Shown here one piece after another: positions 44,179-51,974 of a stretch of 64,000 nucleotides of DNA. Every line of letters begins with the position of its first letter. Positions within the stretch are counted from its first letter, which is position 1. Origin of the DNA: Sphingopyxis terrae subsp. terrae NBRC 15098. Its GTDB lineage: Bacteria > Pseudomonadota > Alphaproteobacteria > Sphingomonadales > Sphingomonadaceae. Location: the NCBI RefSeq assembly GCF_001610975.1, contig NZ_CP013342.1, positions 1,993,001 through 2,057,000 on the forward strand, written 5' to 3'. The position numbers and the translations under genes were made by a program. Under the pieces are notes generated by a model. It saw only the letters and a program-made list of their open reading frames with translations. It did not search any database and was not told the DNA's origin.

Positions 44179-45630
44179 TTACGGCCGCGGCCCCTGGCTA
44201 TCGGCCGCCGCGCCGCCCGTCGAGGCGAGGGCGGCGAGCCGTGCCTCGTGGCTGGCCCGGTCGATCGGATACCGCCGCAGGCCAATGGCCGCCATGACCG
44301 AAATCAAAATCATCAATCCGGCGAAAGTCCACGCCATTGCCGCGGCAGTGCTGGCTGGCCAGTCCTCGGGCCGCACTTGATCGCTCAACCCCGCAAAGGC
44401 GACAAGCTGGCCGACGAGAAAGATGCCGAGCGCCTGCCCGAATTTCTGGACCATCAGATAGCCGGCGAAGAAGACGCCCTCGATCCGCGTGCCATGATCG
44501 ACCTCATGCGCTTCGACGATTTCGGCAACCATCGACGAGGTGGAAATGGTTGCCACCACCAACCCGAACAGCGACAGGGTCTGCAACGACAGCAAAAGCA
44601 TCACCGAAGGCCATCCGCCCAGATCGGGCCACCAGCCCAGATTGCGTGCGGCATAGGGCAGGAAAGCGATCACGCCACTCGCGAGCGCGGCACCGATCGC
44701 GCTGTCGCGCTTGCCAAAGCGGCGGTGCGCATGGCCGACCGCCGCGAAAGCGCCGAAGACCGCGACGGCGAGCCCGACAGGATAGAAACGCAGCTGTGCA
44801 TCGCTGAGTTGCCAGACATAGAGCATCATATAATTGGTCGACGCGATCGTCGTCGCATAGGCGCCCGTGACGAACAGCGCGCCGGACGCCAGCGCAAGAA
44901 ACGCCGGGTTGCGAAAGGCAAGCAGGATGTCAGCGAGCATCGAATGGCCGTGCGGCCTGCGCGGCGGAGGCGGCAGCGACAGGATGCGGCGTTGCTGACC
45001 GAATGCCGACGCCAGCGTCGTCAGCAAGATCATGGCGGCGCCGAACAGACCGTAGGCGGTATAGCCGGATGTCTCGAGCAAGCCGCTGCGCGCGGGATCG
45101 TCGGAGACCAGAAAGACATTATAGGCAAGCGCCACGGCAAGGAGGCCGCCGAGCCAGCCGAACAGAAAGCGATAGCGCATCAGCGCGGTGCGCTCGTCAT
45201 AATCGCGCGTCAGTTCGGCGACGAGCGAGATCGACGGAATTTCGCACGCCGACACCAATATCCGCACGGCCACGACATTGAGGAACAGGCCCAACGTCGA
45301 ATGTTTTGCGATATCGGGCGACACCCACAGCAGCGTCCACACGATTGCCATCGGCAGAGCGGCGCCGTAAAGCCAGGGCAGCCTCCGCCCAAGCCGGGTT
45401 CGCGTCGCATCCGACAGCCGGCCGATCATCGGATCGACGATCGCATCGACCAGCATCGCGCCGATCAACACGAGCGACACGACGCGCGGATCGAAACCGA
45501 GCACCTGGTTGTAATAGATCATGAAGAAGGTAGTGAGCCCCGACTCCTTGATTCCGAGCGTTACGGCACCCACGCCATGCGCCACCTTGATGCGCGTCGG
45601 CAGCGCGCCCGGGAGAATATTGGCGCTCAT
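44179..45630 (-). CDS. MFS transporter, GPH (MelB-like) family, copy 2
   Basis: 483 aa from the ATG at 45630, overlapping the previous transporter stop by ATGA; longer in-frame readings extend into that gene and are rejected. Twelve hydrophobic segments are expected. The family signature [21 protein letters not shown] and RRLPWLY near residues 55-90 indicate the glycoside-pentoside-hexuronide:cation symporter family (PF13347). A second related motif is [17 protein letters not shown]. It sits in tandem with a paralogue. The substrate is unknown; members in catabolic clusters import glycosides or bulky carboxylates. Confidence 0.88.
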   Translation of the reverse strand: MSANILPGALPTRIKVAHGVGAVTLGIKESGLTTFFMIYYNQVLGFDPRVVSLVLIGAMLVDAIVDPMIGRLSDATRTRLGRRLPWLYGAALPMAIVWTLLWVSPDIAKHSTLGLFLNVVAVRILVSACEIPSISLVAELTRDYDERTALMRYRFLFGWLGGLLAVALAYNVFLVSDDPARSGLLETSGYTAYGLFGAAMILLTTLASAFGQQRRILSLPPPPRRPHGHSMLADILLAFRNPAFLALASGALFVTGAYATTIASTNYMMLYVWQLSDAQLRFYPVGLAVAVFGAFAAVGHAHRRFGKRDSAIGAALASGVIAFLPYAARNLGWWPDLGGWPSVMLLLSLQTLSLFGLVVATISTSSMVAEIVEAHEVDHGTRIEGVFFAGYLMVQKFGQALGIFLVGQLVAFAGLSDQVRPEDWPASTAAAMAWTFAGLMILISVMAAIGLRRYPIDRASHEARLAALASTGGAAADSQGPRP

Positions 45631-47066
45631 TGCAGCGCGATCGTTTCGGATGCGGACAGCGCGGCGACGCGGGCTTCGTGGTCGGCGCGGTTGATCGGGA
45701 AGCGCGCGAAGATCCACGTCGACAGGATTGTCGCGACGATCACGATCAGGCTGTAGCTGACGACCAGCCGGTCGACCACTTGCGGTGCAACCTCGCCGGG
45801 AACGGCTTTCGCCGGCAGGCCCGACAGGCTGATCAGCAGGCCGGTGAGGCCGATCCCTACGGCGGTGGCGCATTTCTGGACGAACATCCAGCCGGCGGCG
45901 AACACGCCTTCGGTGCGGCGTCCGGTTTCGACCTGCGAGGCTTCGACGACGTCGGCGAGCATCGACTGTGCGGAGATCATCACCATCACCGCGTTGACGT
46001 TGGAAACGAGGATGAAGCCCATCAGCAGATTGCTCGAAAAGGCGGAGCCGGTTCCCGGCCAATGGCCCGAAAGGAACAGGCCGAACGGCGCCACCCAGAA
46101 CGTCGTGCTGATGATCCCGCAGATCACCGCGACGCGCTTCTTGCCGAACCGGTGGTGGAGTGGCTGCACAAACACGAAGGACAGCAGGACGCTGACCATC
46201 AGCAGCCATGGCAGCGCCGCGAAGGCGCCATCGGAAAAGCGCCAGACATAAAGATAAAGGAAGTTCGAGATGGTGAAGGTCATCTGCGTGCTCGAAATCG
46301 CGATCAGCGAGGCGCCGAGCAGGATCAGCGCCGCCGGGTGGCGCAGCGATTCCCAAATCTCGGCAAAGGCGCGCCGGGGCGTTCCGGGTTCGGGCTTCGT
46401 CGCGGGCAGATGCGCTATGCGCCGATGCTGGCCGAGCGCCGAGATGAAAACCGTCACCGCCATGATGATCGCCCCGCACAGGCCGTAGAGCCAGTAGCCC
46501 GCAGGATTGAGCTGCCCGAACTTGTGCGTCGCGTCGGGCCGCAGGAAGACGGTGTTGGCGAGGAAGAAGACGAGCAGCCCGCCGCCCCAGGCGAAGAGGA
46601 AGCGGAAGCGGACCAGCGCGGTGCGCTCGTCATAATCGCTTGTCAGTTCGGCGACGAGCGATTGCGACGGCACTTCGCAGCACGATACCAGCGTGCGCAC
46701 CAACACCGCGACGACCACCAGATAGGCAAAGATGTGCGTATGGTCGTCGGGCGGCGACCACAGCAGCATCCATGCGAGCCCGAGCGGCAGCGGCGCGAGA
46801 TAGAGCCACGGATGGCGGCGGCCCCAGCGCGTATAGGTGCGGTCCGAAAAATAGCCGATCAGCGGATCGACGAAGGCATCGGCGAGCAGCGCGAACATCA
46901 GCGCCAGCGAAACAAGGCTCGCATCGAGCCCGACCACCTGGCTGTAAAAGATCAGGAGGAAGGTCGAAAAGCCGTTGTCCTTGACCCCATAGGCAACGCT
47001 GCCGAGGCCGTGGAATAATTTGAGCCCGAGCGGCAGGCGCGCCTGCGCCGGGGTCTCGGCGGTCAC
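45627..47066 (-). CDS. MFS transporter, GPH (MelB-like) family, copy 1
   Basis: 479 aa with a GTG start at 47066 that overlaps the SDR stop (GTGA). LLADAFVDPLIGYFSDRT and RRHPWLY are the GPH signature, and the [17 protein letters not shown] segment is shared with the second copy, showing that the two are paralogues. Twelve transmembrane segments are predicted. It is translationally coupled to both neighbours, so the SDR and both transporters form one operon, divergent from the acyl-CoA dehydrogenase pair. Confidence 0.88.
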   Translation of the reverse strand: MTAETPAQARLPLGLKLFHGLGSVAYGVKDNGFSTFLLIFYSQVVGLDASLVSLALMFALLADAFVDPLIGYFSDRTYTRWGRRHPWLYLAPLPLGLAWMLLWSPPDDHTHIFAYLVVVAVLVRTLVSCCEVPSQSLVAELTSDYDERTALVRFRFLFAWGGGLLVFFLANTVFLRPDATHKFGQLNPAGYWLYGLCGAIIMAVTVFISALGQHRRIAHLPATKPEPGTPRRAFAEIWESLRHPAALILLGASLIAISSTQMTFTISNFLYLYVWRFSDGAFAALPWLLMVSVLLSFVFVQPLHHRFGKKRVAVICGIISTTFWVAPFGLFLSGHWPGTGSAFSSNLLMGFILVSNVNAVMVMISAQSMLADVVEASQVETGRRTEGVFAAGWMFVQKCATAVGIGLTGLLISLSGLPAKAVPGEVAPQVVDRLVVSYSLIVIVATILSTWIFARFPINRADHEARVAALSASETIALQ

Positions 47067-47920
47067 GCCGCGGCTCCGGCCTTGGCCGCATCCTCCATGG
47101 CTATCAGGGCGTCGAACAGGCCGGGCGCTTCGGGATCCCAGGCGTGGCGCTGGCCGATCGTCAGACCGCCGTCGACCAGCATATGCGTGCCGGTCATGAA
47201 GCTCGCCTCCTCGCTCGCCAGATAGGCGACGGCATTGGCGATGTCGTCGGGTTGTCCGCCGCGCGCGACCGGCTGCGCATGCGCACTCATTTCGGCGATC
47301 ACCGCCTTGGCCGCATCCTTGCTTTCGTCGGGCACCTCGAGCGAGGTGGTGAAGATATTGGTGTTGATGAAGCCGGGGCAGATCGCGTTCACGCGGATGC
47401 CATATTGGGCAAGATCGGTCGCCGCGACCTTGGTCAGATGCAGCACGCCCGCCTTGGCGACGGCATAGGCGGTCGGCGAATAGCCAGCGCCGAGCGCCGC
47501 GACGCTCGCAGTGTTGACGATCGCGGCGCCTTTGCGGCCCTTCATGTGAGGCGCAGCATAGCGGATGCCCATCGCGACCGATTTGAGGACGAGGTTCATC
47601 GTCCAGTCCCATCCGTCGGGCGTGATTTCGTCGATCGGGGCGCGGTCGCCGCCTGCGGCAGCATTGTTGAACACGATGTCGATGCCGCCGCCGCGCTTCG
47701 CGGCTTCGTTCATCAGCGCTTCGATGTCCGACGCGACGGTGACGTCGCACCGGATGAATTCGATCCGGCCGTTCGACGCCGCGGCAAGAGCCTGACCGCC
47801 CGCCTCGTCGATGTCGGCTGCGAAAACATGGGCGCCTTCGCCCGCGAGTTTCAGAACGGCCGCCTTGCCAATACCCGATGCTGCGCCGGTGACGACGGCG
47901 ACCTTGCCTGCGAATCGCAT
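47063..47920 (-). CDS. Short-chain dehydrogenase/reductase
   Basis: 285 aa. SDR motifs: TGAASGIG near residue 11, NNAA (in place of NNAG), catalytic Ser (TASVAALG) and YAVAK; the classic YxxxK is retained. Acidic ADIDEA after beta-2 suggests NAD+ preference. It is first gene of the SDR-transporter operon and coupled to the first GPH transporter, so it probably processes the imported compound. The lengthened C-terminus (about 25 residues, EAPGLFDALIAMEDAAKAG) is somewhat unusual. Confidence 0.88.
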   Translation of the reverse strand: MRFAGKVAVVTGAASGIGKAAVLKLAGEGAHVFAADIDEAGGQALAAASNGRIEFIRCDVTVASDIEALMNEAAKRGGGIDIVFNNAAAGGDRAPIDEITPDGWDWTMNLVLKSVAMGIRYAAPHMKGRKGAAIVNTASVAALGAGYSPTAYAVAKAGVLHLTKVAATDLAQYGIRVNAICPGFINTNIFTTSLEVPDESKDAAKAVIAEMSAHAQPVARGGQPDDIANAVAYLASEEASFMTGTHMLVDGGLTIGQRHAWDPEAPGLFDALIAMEDAAKAGAAA

Positions 47921-47996
47921 TTCCTGCTCTCCCGTTTTCTTTTGCCACTTAGCTTAGGCGCATGGGAGGGCGCGTCAACGGCCCGCAATCGGACGC

Positions 47997-48008
47997 TACG
48001 GCGCCGTA
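47997..48008. promoter_or_regulatory. Perfect 12-bp palindrome in the divergent promoter region
   Basis: TACGGCGCCGTA is a complete palindrome in the 172-base region between the SDR (start 47920) and the acyl-CoA dehydrogenase (start 48093). It could be a regulator site for both directions. GC-rich palindromes of this size can arise by chance. Confidence 0.35.
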
Positions 48009-48029
48009 ACGGCAGCGCGGCACGGCCAA

Positions 48030-48047
48030 GTTGACGCTTGCGTAAAC
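48030..48047. promoter_or_regulatory. Operator-like palindrome upstream of the acyl-CoA dehydrogenase pair
   Basis: GTTGACGC-TT-GCGTAAAC: arms GTT-N-ACGC and GCGT-N-AAC pair around a TT centre. It resembles the site at 44083-44096 (TTACGT-TC-ACGTAA), with TT-N-ACG-Y at the left and R-CGT-N-AA at the right. It lies 45 bases upstream of the acyl-CoA dehydrogenase ATG. Confidence 0.5.
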
Positions 48048-48092
48048 CGGGCGACTCCCCTTAGTTTGCGCGCCAGAAGAGGAGCCCGAAAG

Positions 48093-49274
48093 ATGAGCGA
48101 TCAGGACGCTTTCCGCGCCGAAGTGCGCGCCTGGCTGGAAGCCAATTGCCCCCCCGAAATGCGCGAACCCGTCCGCGACGAAGGCGATGTGTGCTGGGGC
48201 GGCCGCAAATGGGTTTTCAAGAATGACGCCCAGAAACAATGGCTCGAAGCCTGCGCCGCAAAGGGCTACACCGTTCCCGATTGGCCGAAGGAATATGGCG
48301 GCGCCGGGCTGACCCCCGAACAGACCAAGATCCTGAAACAGGAAATGAAGCGGATCAACGCGCGCTCGCCGCTCGACAGCTTCGGCATCTGGATGCTCGG
48401 CCCCGCGCTGCTCAAATTCGGTACCGAAGAGCAGAAGGTCCATTATCTGAACCAGATCGCGCGCGGCGAAATCCGCTGGTGCCAGGGCTATTCGGAACCC
48501 GGCTCGGGCAGCGACCTCGTCTCCCTGCAGACCTTCGGCGAGGACAAGGGCGATCACTGGGTCGTCAACGGATCGAAGATCTGGACCAGCTATGCCGACA
48601 AGGCCGACTGGATCTTCTGCCTCGTCCGCACCGACAAGGCGAACAAATATCAGGGCATCACCTTCATGCTCTTCGACATGGAGAGCAAGGGCGTCACGAC
48701 CAAGCCGATCCTGCTGATTTCGGGCAATTCGCCCTTCTGCGAAACCTTCTTCGACGATGTCGAAGTGCCCAAGACGCAGTTCGTCGGCGAGATCAACCGG
48801 GGCTGGGACGTCGCCAAATATCTCCTCGGCCACGAACGCGAGATGATTTCGGGCGGCGGTGCGGGCGGCGACATGGTCAGCATCGGCGGCGCCTTTGCCA
48901 AGGCGATCGGCAAGAACGGCCATGGCGAACTCGACGATCCGATCCTGCGCGCCGAAATGGCGGCGTTCGACGTCGATGTCTTTGCCTATCGCGCGATGGG
49001 CGAACGCTTCATGGACATGTGGAAGACCGGCCGCGCGCACCCCGCCTCGTCGAACATGATGAAATATGTCGGGACCGAGCTCAACAAGCGCCGCCACGAA
49101 CTCGTCATGTCGGGCGGTGGCAGCGAAGCGCTCGAATGGGACAGTCCCGAAACAAAGGGTGGCGCCCGCCCGCGCGCGTGGCTGCGCACCAAGGCCAATT
49201 CGATCGAAGGCGGCACGAGCGAAGTGATGCTCAACGTCATCGCCAAGCGTATCCTCGATTTGCCCGGAGCCTGA
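48093..49274 (+). CDS. Acyl-CoA dehydrogenase, subunit-like (first of pair)
   Basis: 393 aa from the ATG at 48093 (MSDQDAFRAEVRAWLEANC), with GAGGAG about 9 bases upstream. The FAD/acyl-CoA signatures GYSEPGSGSDLVSLQT and WTSYADKADWIFCLVRT and the C-terminal IEGGTSEVMLNVIAKRIL are clear. The usual catalytic-base segment (GGxGFTxE) is not seen in standard form, whereas the second gene has it. This is the pattern of paired ACADs that form alpha2beta2 complexes, as known for steroid side-chain degradation in actinobacteria. Pairing here is inferred. Confidence 0.88.
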   Translation: MSDQDAFRAEVRAWLEANCPPEMREPVRDEGDVCWGGRKWVFKNDAQKQWLEACAAKGYTVPDWPKEYGGAGLTPEQTKILKQEMKRINARSPLDSFGIWMLGPALLKFGTEEQKVHYLNQIARGEIRWCQGYSEPGSGSDLVSLQTFGEDKGDHWVVNGSKIWTSYADKADWIFCLVRTDKANKYQGITFMLFDMESKGVTTKPILLISGNSPFCETFFDDVEVPKTQFVGEINRGWDVAKYLLGHEREMISGGGAGGDMVSIGGAFAKAIGKNGHGELDDPILRAEMAAFDVDVFAYRAMGERFMDMWKTGRAHPASSNMMKYVGTELNKRRHELVMSGGGSEALEWDSPETKGGARPRAWLRTKANSIEGGTSEVMLNVIAKRILDLPGA

Positions 49275-49277
49275 CCC

Positions 49278-50396
49278 ATGCCCTTGTATCACAATGACGA
49301 TCAGGCGATGCTCAAGGACAGCGTCGCGCCCTTTGTGGCCGAACAGGCCCCCGTCTCGCACCTCCGCAAGCTGCGCGACGAGGCCGACGCCACCGGCTTC
49401 TCGCGCGACCTGTGGGCGCAGTTCACCGAAATGGGCCTGCCCGGCATGCTGGTGCCGGAGGCGCATGGCGGGCTCGGCATGGGGCATATGGAAGCGGGCA
49501 TCGTGCTCGAGGAAATCGGCCGCAACCTGACGCCGTCGCCCTTCCTCGCGACCAGCGTCGGCGCGGTCGCCGCGCTGGCGAAGGCGGGCGGAACGCAGGC
49601 GGGCCGCTGGCTTCCCGCCATCGCCAGCGGCGAGGCGATCGTCGCACTCGCGATCGACGAGGGTGCCAAGCACCGCCCCGACCGCATCGCGACCGCCGCG
49701 ACACGCGCCGGCAACGGCTTTCGATTGGACGGCAAGAAAAGCTTCGTCCTCCACGGCCATATCGCCGACATGAGCATCGTCGCGGCGAAAACCGACGGCG
49801 GTATCACCCTGTTCGCGGTGCCGAAGGATGCAAAGGGGCTGACCGCCGATCCGCGCCGCCTCGTCGACTCCTCGCTTGCAAGCCATGTCACCCTCGACGG
49901 CGTCGAGGTCGATGCCGACGCGGTGATCGGCGAAGTCGATGCCGGCGGCCACATCCTCGACGCGCTGCTGGCCGCCACCCGCACCGGCGCTGCCGCCGAA
50001 ATGGTTGGCGTCGGGCAGGGCGCGATGGACATGACCGTCAATTACCTCAAGGAACGCAAGCAGTTCGGCAAGCTAATCGGCGAGTTTCAGGCGCTCCAGC
50101 ACCGCGCCGCGCATCTCTATGGCGAGATGGAAGTCGCGCGCGCCACGGTGATGAAGGCGCAGCAGCTCCTCGACGAAGGCAGCGAAGGCGCGAAGCTGAT
50201 GGTCTCGGTCGCCAAGGCCAAGGCGGGCCGCGCCGCCAACCTTGCGGTGCGCGAAGGCGTTCAGATGCACGGCGGCATCGGCATGACCGACGAATATGAC
50301 ATCGGCCTCTACATGAAACGCGACCGCGCGCTCGCCGAATTCATGGGCGATGTGCATTACCATATCGACCAGGTCGCCCGGATGAACGGATACTGA
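49278..50396 (+). CDS. Acyl-CoA dehydrogenase, subunit-like (second of pair)
   Basis: 372 aa, starting 3 bases after the first ACAD stop. This one is less typical in the N-terminal half (short FAD-domain signature, WAQFTEMGLPGMLVPEAHGGLG), but has the C-terminal catalytic-glutamate motif HGGIGMTDEYDIGLYMKR. In heterotetrameric ACADs one subunit provides most of the FAD contacts and the other the base; this gene fits the base-donating role. The two proteins are only distantly similar, which argues for distinct roles rather than recent duplication. Confidence 0.87.
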   Translation: MPLYHNDDQAMLKDSVAPFVAEQAPVSHLRKLRDEADATGFSRDLWAQFTEMGLPGMLVPEAHGGLGMGHMEAGIVLEEIGRNLTPSPFLATSVGAVAALAKAGGTQAGRWLPAIASGEAIVALAIDEGAKHRPDRIATAATRAGNGFRLDGKKSFVLHGHIADMSIVAAKTDGGITLFAVPKDAKGLTADPRRLVDSSLASHVTLDGVEVDADAVIGEVDAGGHILDALLAATRTGAAAEMVGVGQGAMDMTVNYLKERKQFGKLIGEFQALQHRAAHLYGEMEVARATVMKAQQLLDEGSEGAKLMVSVAKAKAGRAANLAVREGVQMHGGIGMTDEYDIGLYMKRDRALAEFMGDVHYHIDQVARMNGY

Positions 50397-50408
50397 AACG
50401 ACTCAAAC

Positions 50409-50430
50409 CCCCTGCCGCCTGCGGGAGGGG
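50409..50430. repeat. Intergenic hairpin repeat (CCCCT...AGGGG)
   Basis: A 10-position stem with one mismatch and a CT loop (CCCCTGCCGC with GCGGGAGGGG). It lies between the second ACAD and the SDR, about 20 bases before the SDR start. It resembles short REP-like repeats common between genes in GC-rich sphingomonads. Confidence 0.5.
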
Positions 50431-50448
50431 AGTGATCGGAGAAAAACA

Positions 50449-51252
50449 ATGAACCTCAATGATATGTTCGGCCTCAACGGCCGCATCGCGCTCGTCACCG
50501 GCGGTTCGCGCGGCATCGGCAAGATGATCGTCGAAGGCTATCTCGCCGCGGGATGCGCGCGCGTCTATATCTCAGCGCGCAAAACGGCGCAGATCGAGGA
50601 AGCCGTCGCCGATTTCGAAACGCGCTATCCGGGCAAGGTCATCGGCCTTCCCGTCGATCTTTCGACCGTCGAAGGCTGCCGCGCGCTCGCCAAGGAACTC
50701 GAAGCACGCGAGGAAAAGCTCGACATCCTCGTCAACAATGCGGGCGCCGCCTGGGGCGAACCCTTCGAGAATTTCCCCGAAGCCGGCTGGGACAAGGTGA
50801 TGGACATTAACGTCAAATCGCCCTTCTTCCTGACCCAGGCGTTGCACAATCTGCTGAAGGCGGCGGGCACGCCCGCACAGCCGGCAAAGGTCATCAACAT
50901 CGGATCGATCGACGGCATGCGCCTCAACCCATGGGAAACCTACAGCTATCATGCGTCGAAGGCGGCGATCCTCTATCTGACCAAGCGCATGGCGGCGCGG
51001 CTGGTGCAGGACAATATCATCGTCACCGCGATCGCACCCGGCGCCTTCCAGTCGGACATGAACAAGGCGGCGCGCGACCATGGCGACGCAGTTGCCAAGA
51101 GCATCCCGACCAAGCGCATCGGCGTGCCCGAGGATATGGCCGGCGCAGCGATCTTTCTCGCATCGAAGGCGGGCGATTATGTCGTCGGCGAAACGATCGC
51201 GGTCGACGGCGGTCTCGTCCATGGCGACCTCAAGACCAGCATCGACGCTTAG
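50449..51252 (+). CDS. Short-chain dehydrogenase/reductase (RhlG-like)
   Basis: 267 aa. Motifs: TGGSRGIG for cofactor binding, NNAG (VNNAGAAWG), catalytic Ser (NIGSIDGM) and YHASK. The ISARK segment after beta-2 suggests NADP(H). It is similar in layout to RhlG/beta-ketoacyl reductase-like SDRs. It follows the ACAD pair on the same strand after a 52-base gap containing a hairpin, and may form part of the same operon. Confidence 0.88.
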   Translation: MNLNDMFGLNGRIALVTGGSRGIGKMIVEGYLAAGCARVYISARKTAQIEEAVADFETRYPGKVIGLPVDLSTVEGCRALAKELEAREEKLDILVNNAGAAWGEPFENFPEAGWDKVMDINVKSPFFLTQALHNLLKAAGTPAQPAKVINIGSIDGMRLNPWETYSYHASKAAILYLTKRMAARLVQDNIIVTAIAPGAFQSDMNKAARDHGDAVAKSIPTKRIGVPEDMAGAAIFLASKAGDYVVGETIAVDGGLVHGDLKTSIDA

Positions 51253-51270
51253 GCCGCTTCTTGTTGGCCA

Positions 51271-51289
51271 CCCCGGACTTGATCCGGGG
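51271..51289. repeat. Short hairpin (CCCCGGA...TCCGGGG)
   Basis: A 7-bp perfect stem with a 5-base loop just after the SDR stop. It is a frequent type of intergenic palindrome in alphaproteobacteria. No T-run follows, so it is not a classic terminator. Confidence 0.5.
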
Positions 51290-51392
51290 GGCATCCCTGT
51301 CGAACCGTAACCGCGTTATGGCGAGCCGACAGGAAATTGACTCGCCGCGCGCGCAGGTGTATTATTCAGATAATGCACCAAGGAGACAGTCC

Positions 51393-51908
51393 ATGCGTTT
51401 CGCCTTCCTGATTCCCCCGATGCTGTTGCTCGGCGCCTGCGGCCACGCCGAAGACAAGAGCGATAAGGCCGAGATCACGGTGAATGCCGATGGCGACGGC
51501 GGCAATGTCCGGATCACCGCCGGCAAGGACGGCGGCAAGGTCAGCATCGATGGCGACCACGGCTCGATGAGCTTCAAGCTCCCCGATTTCGCCAATATCG
51601 ACGTCGATAGCGATTTCGATATCGACGGGGTGAAGCTCTATCCGGGCAGCAAGATCGCAAGCATCGACGTCAATGCGAGTGACAAGGGCGGCGCCGACAA
51701 GGCGAGGGTGCGCCTCGGCTTCACCTCGCCGGCGGCGCCCGCCAAGGCAGCCGACTGGATGGCCGGCGAATTTGCGAAGAAGAATATCCAGGTCCAGCGC
51801 GCCGGCGACACGCTGCGCGGAACCGACAAGGACGGCGCCGATTTCACGATCAGCTTCGAACCCGCGGGCGAGACGAGCAAGGGCGAGGTGCGGATCGTCA
51901 AGAATTGA
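51393..51908 (+). CDS. Hypothetical lipoprotein
   Basis: 171 aa from the ATG at 51393, preceded by AAGGAGA. A lipoprotein signal ends LLLGAC (lipobox). The mature part begins with an acidic stretch (HAEDKSDKAEITVNADGDGG), has Gly/Asp-rich beta-type sequence (VRITAGKDGGKVSIDGDHG), and a C-terminal region with FTSPAAPAKAADWMAGEFAK. I do not recognise a family. It is probably anchored in the outer or inner membrane facing the periplasm. Confidence 0.75.
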   Translation: MRFAFLIPPMLLLGACGHAEDKSDKAEITVNADGDGGNVRITAGKDGGKVSIDGDHGSMSFKLPDFANIDVDSDFDIDGVKLYPGSKIASIDVNASDKGGADKARVRLGFTSPAAPAKAADWMAGEFAKKNIQVQRAGDTLRGTDKDGADFTISFEPAGETSKGEVRIVKN

Positions 51909-51914
51909 CCCCTC

Positions 51915-51965
51915 GTCATGGCGAGGCGCGAAGCGATTGCTTCGCCTTGCTCCTCGCCATGACGG
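51915..51965. terminator. Nested hairpin at a convergent gene junction
   Basis: The outer stem CGTCATGGCGAG/CTCGCCATGACG is 12 bp and perfect (51915-51926 with 51954-51965); the inner stem GCGAAGC/GCTTCGC is 7 bp (51929-51935 with 51940-51946). It lies between the stops of the lipoprotein (51908) and ppc (51975), so it may halt transcription from both sides. It lacks T-runs, so the role is inferred. Confidence 0.55.
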
Positions 51966-51974
51966 TGTTCGGGT

